From contig CM050650.1 of assembly GCA_027574665.1 (NCBI GenBank), forward strand, positions 101,777,086-101,841,085: a stretch of 64,000 bases of DNA. Reading direction: 5' to 3'. The stretch is from Rhynochetos jubatus. Its lineage: Eukaryota; Chordata; Aves; Eurypygiformes; Rhynochetidae. The position numbers and the translations under genes were made by a program. This document shows positions 51,361 to 64,000 of the stretch, one piece after another. The notes below the pieces were generated by a model. It was not told where the DNA came from. It ran no database searches and saw only the letters and a list, made by a program, of their open reading frames with translations. How positions within the stretch are numbered: the stretch's first letter is position 1; each line of letters starts with the position of its first letter.

Positions 51361-51440
51361 TGATTAGAGCACTTGTCTGGGATGCAGTACATCTGGATTT
51401 AAGTGATTCTAGGAAAAAAACCCAACCTTCTGACAAGTTT
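51361..51440 (+). mobile_element. tRNA-derived SINE relic, MIR-like
   Basis: TGATTAGAGCACTTGTCTGG followed by GATGCAGTACATCTGGATTT and AAGTGATTC has the spacing of a tRNA-type promoter: a box A-like TGATTAGAGCA and a box B-like GGATTTAAGTG about 35 nt later. The wording resembles the amniote MIR/tRNA-SINE head. Only the head is seen; the core is unrecognisable. Confidence 0.42.
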
Positions 51441-52010
51441 CTGTTATTTAAAAGACAGAAAGAAACACAGGTGTTGGATTTTACTGAATATAAAAAGTCT
51501 GTAAAAACCTAAAATACTAAAGAAGATTAGCAAGTAGAGGTGAATATTTTGATGGCTAGAGGGCTGGCTGCCATTTAGAACTGGATTAGATCAATGAGCT
51601 GTCTGATGAATGTGCAGTGCTGACCACTGTAAGACTTAGTGATGTTTTCGGTCTTGATGAATCTGGCAGTTGAGCATCTTGACAGTTGGCTTTAACATAC
51701 TAAAATTTATTTTTAAACTTGGCTTTGGTATACTATGGCATGGGTTTAGTTGGGTTTGTTTTGTTTTTTTTTTAGTAAGACATTTAAAAATGGTAACTTA
51801 AAAGTCTTTCTTTCAGTAAGTCGCTTAAATAACTCCTCATATTAACCATTTCCAAAACATCCAAAGCATATATCTGTGAAAGTAATCATTCACGATTATT
51901 TCATAGATGTGTTTTCTGTACTGAAGAGTTTTATTAAATGAGCTACAAATATCTACTTTTTCACACATGAACTACAGGAAAGTGCCATTTAATATGTAAT
52001 TGAATAAATT

Positions 52011-52708
52011 GTAGAATCACCAAGTATCTCAAGTTGTAAGGGACCCATAAGGATCATCAAGTCCAACTCCCTGCTCCTCGCAGGAATATCTAAAACTAAA
52101 CCATATGACTAAGTGCATCATCCAGCTACTCCTTGAACTTCGACAGGCTTGGTGCCATGACCACTTCCCTGAAGAGCCTGTTCCAGTGACTGACCACCCT
52201 GTCAGTGAAGAACTTTTTTCTAATGTCCAATCTGAACTTCCCCTGATTTCCATGTGTCTTGTCACTGGTCACCAGAGAGAGGAGGTCAGCATCTTCCCCT
52301 CTGCTTTGCCCCTTGGGGAAACTGTAGACTACAGTGAGTTCACCCCTCAGCCTTCTCTTCTCCAGACTGAACAAGCCAAGTGAGCTCAGCTGCTCCTCAT
52401 AAGTCTTGCCCTTGAGACCTTGCAGCATCCTGGTCACCCTCCTCTGGACACACTCTAATAGTTTGATGTTCTTCTTACACTGAGGCACCCAAAACTGCAC
52501 ACAGTACTCGAGGTGGGGCCACACCAGTGCAGTGTCTCCCAGATGACCAGGACAGTCACCTCCCTTCTCTGGCTAGGTATGCTGTGCTTGATGCACTCCA
52601 GGACGCGGTTGGCCCTTTCGGCTGCCAGGTCACACGGTTGACTCAAAGTCAACTTGCCATCAACCCAAACCCCCAGATCTTTCTCTGTGGGGCTGCTTTC
52701 TAGCCTTA
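52011..52708 (-). mobile_element. CR1 retrotransposon, 5'-truncated, antisense, distinct subfamily
   Basis: Left end GTAGAATCACCAAGTATCTC is a variant tail. The minus strand carries the ORF2 C-terminus in two frames: [20 protein letters not shown] (about 52630-52705), [20 protein letters not shown], then [53 protein letters not shown], and [20 protein letters not shown]. The text ([22 protein letters not shown]) is clearly unlike the copies at 20584 and 30896, so a third CR1 subfamily is present. One frameshift near 52520 separates the frames. The 5' truncation is near 52708. Confidence 0.93.
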
Positions 52709-58862
<6,154 letters not shown>

Positions 58863-59641
58863 GATCATAGAATGATAGAATAGTCCGAGTTAGAAGGGAC
58901 CTTTAAAGGTCATCTTGCCCAACCTCCCTGCAATGAGAAGGGAGATCTTCAACTAGATCAGGTTTCTCAGAGCCTTTTCCAGTCTGATCTTGAATGTTTA
59001 CAAGGATGAAGCATCTACTGCCTATCTGGGCAACCTGTTACAGTGTTTCAACACCCTAATTGTAAAATAGTTCTTCCTTATGTCTAGTCCAAATCTACTT
59101 TCTTTCAGTTTAAAACCATTACCCCTTATCCCATTGCAGCAGTTTCTGCTAAAATATTTCTTTGATTTGCACCAACTGGTTGGATATCCTTCTTATTTTG
59201 CGTGGCCCAGAGCTGTATGCAGTATTCTGGGTGGGATCTCACGAGAGCAGAGGGGGAGAATCCCCTCCCTCGACCTGCTGGCCACACTTCTCCTGATACA
59301 GCCCAGGATCCGGTTGGCTTTCTGGGCTGCCAGTGCCCACTGCCAGCTCATGTTCAGCTTTTCATCAACCAGTACCCTCAGGTCCTTCTCCTCAGGACTG
59401 CTCTTGATCCCTTCACCCCCAGCTGGTATTGATACTGAGGGTTGTCCCAACCAAGGTCCAGGATTCTGCACCTCATAAAGTTCACACAAACCCACTTGTT
59501 GAGCTTGTCCAGGTCCCTCTGGATGTCATCTCGTCTCTCAACCACACCACTCGGCTTGGTGTTACTTTCAAACTGGCTGATGGTGCACTCAATCCCACTC
59601 TCTATGTCGATAATGAAGGTATTAAACAGTACTGGTATCAC
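58863..59641 (-). mobile_element. CR1 retrotransposon, antisense, with internal deletion
   Basis: Left end GATCATAGAATGATAGAATA is the reversed tail, followed by 3' UTR and FFTI-type ORF2 C-terminal text that is rather decayed. Near 59150-59190 the match jumps, so the part encoding QRRAT through EKRRL is missing. From about 59195 to 59641 ORF2 is readable on the minus strand: [80 protein letters not shown]. The RT catalytic-box region (CR1 FADDTKL) reads FESNTKP, so the catalytic Asp pair is lost. The 5' truncation falls near 59641, at the centre of a fold-back. Confidence 0.92.
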
Positions 59642-59653
59642 TGATACCAGTAC
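59629..59653. repeat. 25-nt hairpin at the CR1 5' truncation point
   Basis: GTACTGGTATCA (59629-59640), a single C, then its exact reverse complement TGATACCAGTAC (59642-59653). One arm is CR1 sequence (start of the readable PVLFN codons on the minus strand) and the other lies in the flank. Confidence 0.95.
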
Positions 59654-60745
59654 AGGTTCAGTACAGGATCATTGATTAAAGTTTGGAGAAGCTATGGCAA
59701 ATTTTATAAGAAATGTCTGAACGATTATTGGATTATTTGGAATGAAGCTATACATACAGCTATATGTAAACTACAACAGTTACCATAGTGACATTAGAGC
59801 CATGCTAAATGTAGTGTATGCTGTAATCTGCTAAAATCAGTTGTGTCTTTAAATGTGAAGTTCCATACTTTAATGGTCTAGAGGTGTGTCATCTTAAAAT
59901 GTGACTTCCCCCCCCCTCCCCCCCCCTTCCCTTTTGTTCTATCTGGCGTCATGTCAACAGCTTTGTACAGTAATTCTGTGTTAGAAGATATGTATTCCAT
60001 TAGCATGGTTTGGTAATTATGGTTGGTTTTTCCACTTAAGGAATATTTACTGTAAAATAAGACAAATACTATCCTAGGGAAGAACACAGATAGATGTATG
60101 GGCACTACAAAAGCTAGATTGAGAGTGAGAATAAAGAAAATTTGAGGGAGATGATTCTTTAGTGATTGCATTGTGTGGTGCAATAGGTCTGGATTACCCT
60201 CTCCACACATATCAACAAGGTTAGAAGCAGTTCCAGCATGATTACAGTAAAAACTGCATAGACTTTTTGAAGTAAAGTGATGGAAATGCTAGAACAAGTA
60301 GAATCTAAATGCTGAGGAAAAATTACCTGATCTATCTATAAAATATGTATATAAGAGATATTATATTACAGTAATTATGTTGTTTATATAAATGTCTTAT
60401 CTTTGTTATAGAATAGTAATATTAATCATATAATGTTACTTATACTACATACATCTTATTTGTCTAAGTCTTCTTTAAGATATTCACTGAATTTCCATAT
60501 TATGTAGCTGATTGTTGGTTTGTTTTCCAATACAGAGAAAAGGAAGAAGAGATATGATTACCTTTTCTTATTTTTAAAAGGTGATTTGAAAATATTTCAT
60601 ATAGTCCATCCAAATTGAATTAGTTTATGAAATATTTCAGTTACATTACCTGGGTATTTATTTTATGTCCCTGATACAATTAGTGTGTCCAAAGGTATTC
60701 AGGTTTGTTTTTTTTTTTTCCTAAGTAAAGAGCAGTTGTATATTG
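59654..60745. other. Intronic DNA with a C-rich tract
   Basis: AT-rich apart from the poly-C tract at 59908-59931. Nothing else recognised. Confidence 0.55.
59908..59931 (+). repeat. C-rich tract (G-rich on the minus strand)
   Basis: Runs of nine C, eight to nine C and three C broken by single or double T. The minus strand is G-rich enough to form a G-quadruplex. Confidence 0.9.
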
Positions 60746-60922
60746 GTCAGACACTGGAACAGGCTGCCCAGGAAAGTGGTGGGGTCAGCATCCCTGAAGG
60801 TGTCCAAGGAACATGCAGACATGGAGCTTGAGGACATGGTCTAGTGGGTATGGTAGTGTTGGGTTGATGGTTGGACTGGATAATCTTATAGTTCTTTTCC
60901 AACCTTAGTGATTCTGTGATAG
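60746..60922 (+). mobile_element. Short sense CR1 3'-end fragment
   Basis: GTCAGACACTGGAACAGGCT, GCCCAGGAAAGTGGTGGGGT, TCCCTGAAGGTGTCCAAGGA, then TTGATGGTTGGACTGGATAA and CCAACCTTAGTGATTCTGTG. It is the end of ORF2 plus 3' UTR with the CR1 tail and is strongly 5'-truncated. Confidence 0.93.
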
Positions 60923-63209
60923 CTCTGGATCTTGAATGGATGTGCCCATATAGATGACCACATTTTTAATCCTGCTTTGAATCAATATAAGTGTCAACAG
61001 ACTTGAAATGATGAACATCCGTGTTTGCAAAATGAGAGCAGATAGAACAGGCTTTTTAATCTGTGGAAGAAGTAGAAGTATTATTAGTTAGACTATAGAT
61101 GAAAGAAGCCTTTTTGATTTTGAATCACTTGCTTAATTTGCTATCACATAAAGGACTTTTAGATGTAAAATATGTTTATCTTGAGTTGGTAAGCTCTTGC
61201 TCACAATGCCAAGAATAGTACTTCTGGGAGCATAACAGACAGACTGCCTCTTTGCTGTGTCTGGAATCAAACTCCAACTCCACCAAATGACTGGATCTTT
61301 TGAGTCTGAAGGGCTCCTCTGTTGTTAATTATTAGGAAAAAAATAAGGCTTTTGCATAATTTCTGAGCATTATATCTTCTTAAATACTTCCAAACATGCC
61401 CCTTTAGACTTCAGCTTAAGTAATGTGGCACTTAAAATTAAATCGAGGTTCGATCTAGAGGTAGTCTTAAGAAGTATCTTAAGATCCCGAACTGAATGAA
61501 CATGCTTTTGAAGTAAACTCAAGAATATATCACTTAGGGAAAGCATCCTTTTGAAAAATCTCTTAATGAGTCTTTCCCAAGACGACTCCTTGACACTGAG
61601 GCGTGTTTGGTGGTGGTTTTTTTGTTTGTTTTGGTTTTTGTTTTGTTTTTTGTTTGTTTGTTTTTCATTTGGACTGAGTATTTTATCATTTGCAGCTTAG
61701 ATAAAGCTGGGCAATTCACATGGGCTTTGATAAGCCCGACTCAGACTTTTTCATGTGAATGTGGCTTTGCCATAATTTTTGCAAATTAAAAACTTATTTG
61801 ACAAAAAAAATGTTTTGGACTATTACAGGAAGCATGGAAAGTGATTATGATGCTAAGAATAATTCTGCAATAATTATTTTTAACATGGAATCTTGATACT
61901 GAACATCTAGATTTTATGTTTGCATCTTTACCTTACAATGCTATACAAGAGAATGAACTACATTTCACACTTTTTACCCCAAATTAATTTCCTAATACTA
62001 TTTAAAAATACCTTTATTCTGACTTCCTTATAAATCACCTCAATATCCTACTGAAAGGCCATAAAAATGTATGTGGATGTGAGGGTGATTTGGAAGCAGC
62101 GATAATGAATTACTGTAATCCTGGAATGCATTTTGACATAAGTACCTGAAGTCATCTGAAACTCACTTCTTATTTCTGTGTTAATGAATAACTGTTATAA
62201 TAGCTGTCATACTACTAATTTGTGTTTCTTAGATAAATACACCAGTCCAAACACGTAGATATAATTCAAACCAGCACTATTTCGATTTGTTTATAGAGAT
62301 CTGTCTTAATCTTACCACCCACATTGTGAGTGGTTTATGGCAAAGTAATGCATGAGATTATGGTGTGGTTTAAATCACCTTTTTGATAGTCACCTATGCC
62401 AGTAAATCCACACATATGAACTGAATATTTAGCTCAGAATTACATAATCACATAGCTAAAGAGCACCATCTGTTGGTTTACTGTGAAAAAATATATTGTT
62501 TCTGGATGCACCTTCAATAAAGTTGTTACATAGCACAGAAGGGCTTGTAATGTGCCCTTGGCAATATGAGGTTCTGTTTTATTTTTCATCTCCATCAGGT
62601 GAGAAAGGATGTGCCATGGCCATGCAATGAGAGAAAGGCAGTTAGATTTCTGCTTTTTCATTTGAGAACATATTTGAGGACTTTTTATTAGAGTTTTATT
62701 AGTACTTATGTAATTAATTGGTTTTGCCTCTTTAGACACCTTCTCACAGTCATCCCTTTTTGTCACTAGTGAAGCTTTGCAAAGTCCTATGTTTCTATTG
62801 GAGATGATGATAAAAGGTTCTCTTGATGTCTACTACTTTTTGGAAGCTCTTACGTTTCTCTAGCTTTTAACTAAATTTCCCCTTTGACCTGTTTCTTTTA
62901 GGAAATGGAATCCAATAAGCAGAAACTTCTGTCTTGATAGAAGATGCTGCATAGTTACCCTCAAATTCTTTCTATTGACTTTCATGTTGCAAAGTTTCCA
63001 GTTACTGTCTGAAATTCCCAGTCTATCACATTTGCATTAATGCGCTTTAGCACTTGAACCCAATCTATCAAATATATATAGCAACATAAAAACTTTAAAA
63101 ATTGACTTACCATGGAAGTTGATACAGTTTCAAACCCCCAAAATGCACTGGAAGGACAAAGATACTTTTAAGGTGAGCGAGAAAAGCAGAATGTGTGTCT
63201 GTATGAAAA
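60923..63209. other. Intronic DNA, nothing recognised
   Basis: AT-rich sequence with a T/G-rich low-complexity tract at 61613-61665. No gene-like frame recognised. Confidence 0.55.
61613..61665 (+). repeat. (TTTTG)n-type low-complexity tract
   Basis: About 50 nt of T runs separated by single or paired G, reading TTTGTTTGTTTTGG and similar. Confidence 0.85.
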
Positions 63210-64000
63210 ATCACAGAATGGTTAGGGTTGGCAGGGACCTTGAAGATGACCTAGTTCCAATCCTCCTGCCATAGGCAGGGACACCCTCCACTAGACCAGG
63301 TTGCTCAAAGAATCATCCAGCCTGGCCTTGAACACTTCCAGGGATGGGGCACCCACAGCTTCTCTGGGCAACCTGTGCCAGTGCCTCCCCACCCTCTCCG
63401 GGAAGAATTTCTTCCTGATATCTAATCTAAATCTCCCTGCTTTCAGTTTAACCCGTTACCCCTTGTCCTGTCACTACAGGCCCTTGTAAGAAGTCCTCCC
63501 CAGCTTCCTTGTAGGCCCCTTCAGGTACTGGAAGGTGCTATAAGTTCTCCCTGGAACCTTCTCCAGGCTGAACAAGCCCAACTCTCTCAGCCTGTCCCCA
63601 TAGCAGAGGTGCTCCAGCCCTCTGAGCATCTTCATGGCCTCCTCTGGACTCATTCCAACCGGTCCATATCCTTCTTATGTTGAAGGCCCCAGAGCTGGAT
63701 GCAGCACTCCAGGAGGGATCTCACAAGAGCGGAGTAGAGGGGGAGAATCCCCTCCCTCAACCTGCTGGCCACACTTCTCCTGGTAGAGCCCAGGATCTTG
63801 TTGGCTTTCTGGGCTGCCAGCATACACTGCTGGCTCATGTCCAGCTTCTCATCCACCAGTACCCCCAAGTCTCAGGGCTGCTCTCAATCCATTCTCCACC
63901 CAGCCTGTACTTGTGCTTGGGATTGCCCCAATCTGTGTGTAGGACCTTGCCCTTGGCCTTGTTGAACTTCATGAGGCTGGCAGAGGCCCACCTCTCCAGC
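63210..64000 (-). mobile_element. CR1 retrotransposon, antisense, running off the window end
   Basis: Left end ATCACAGAATGGTTAGGGTT is the reversed CR1 tail. It continues with TGCCATAGGCAGGGACACCC, GGAAGAATTTCTTCCTGATA, AACAAGCCCAACTCTCTCAG, and minus-strand ORF2 blocks [57 protein letters not shown] and [11 protein letters not shown] at 63650-63868. It is of the same subfamily type as the copy at 30896. The 5' end is not reached within the window. Confidence 0.95.

Larger units (their letters stand above)
48691..52010. other. Intronic DNA with an AT-rich simple region and a SINE relic
   Basis: AT-rich. A TATA-rich low-complexity stretch at 49996-50062 and a MIR-like relic at 51361-51440 are the only structures recognised. 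Confidence 0.55.

Overview
The window comes from a bird nuclear genome. The evidence is at least a dozen CR1 non-LTR retrotransposon copies of several ages, several LTR sequences of types common in bird genomes, a low-GC intronic background, and vertebrate exons with consensus splice sites. It is not microbial. Open frames of 60-150 codons occur throughout, but nearly all are chance frames or lie inside repeats.

The only firmly identified protein-coding gene is CSMD1 (CUB and Sushi multiple domains 1) on the + strand. Two exons are present. Exon 48164-48358 encodes the first Sushi/CCP module, and exon 57018-57225 encodes the first half of the second CUB module. Both join in phase, a Val codon split G|TA and an Ala codon split G|CT. 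Bases 1-48163 are therefore intron upstream of the Sushi exon, 48359-57017 is the intron between the two exons, and 57226-64000 is the start of the next intron. The signal peptide and CUB1 lie to the left of the window; the rest of CUB2 and all later domains lie to the right.

Layout: 1-3200 shows nothing recognised; 3211-4600 is an old antisense CR1 abutting an LTR-type repeat; 4600-14230 is intron; 14240-14895 is a sense CR1; 18590-19505 is an LTR-like GC-rich block; 20584-21352 is an antisense CR1 with a fold-back at its 5' end; 23167-29497 holds three pieces of one LTR family; 30896-31735 is a sense CR1 followed by another GC-rich repeat; 32984-33152 is a tandem duplication; 33420-33598 is an exon-like segment; 38800-41087 holds old CR1 pieces; 44840-46282 is a rare CR1 copy that keeps its 5' UTR and ORF1 esterase region but lacks most of ORF2; 48366-48690 is a CR1 that starts 8 nt after a CSMD1 splice donor; 51361-51440 is a tRNA-SINE/MIR-like remnant; 52011-52708, 58863-59641, 60746-60922 and 63210-64000 are further CR1 copies; 55335-55570 is a second exon-like segment.

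I see no CRISPR array, operon, phage or novel multigene system. The more interesting observations are the CR1 next to the CSMD1 donor, the 5'-complete CR1 ORF1 remnant with a 100-bp palindromic insertion, perfect fold-back palindromes at the 5' truncation points of two CR1 copies, and two unassigned exon-like open segments. Identifications of families rest on pattern memory, not on database searches.
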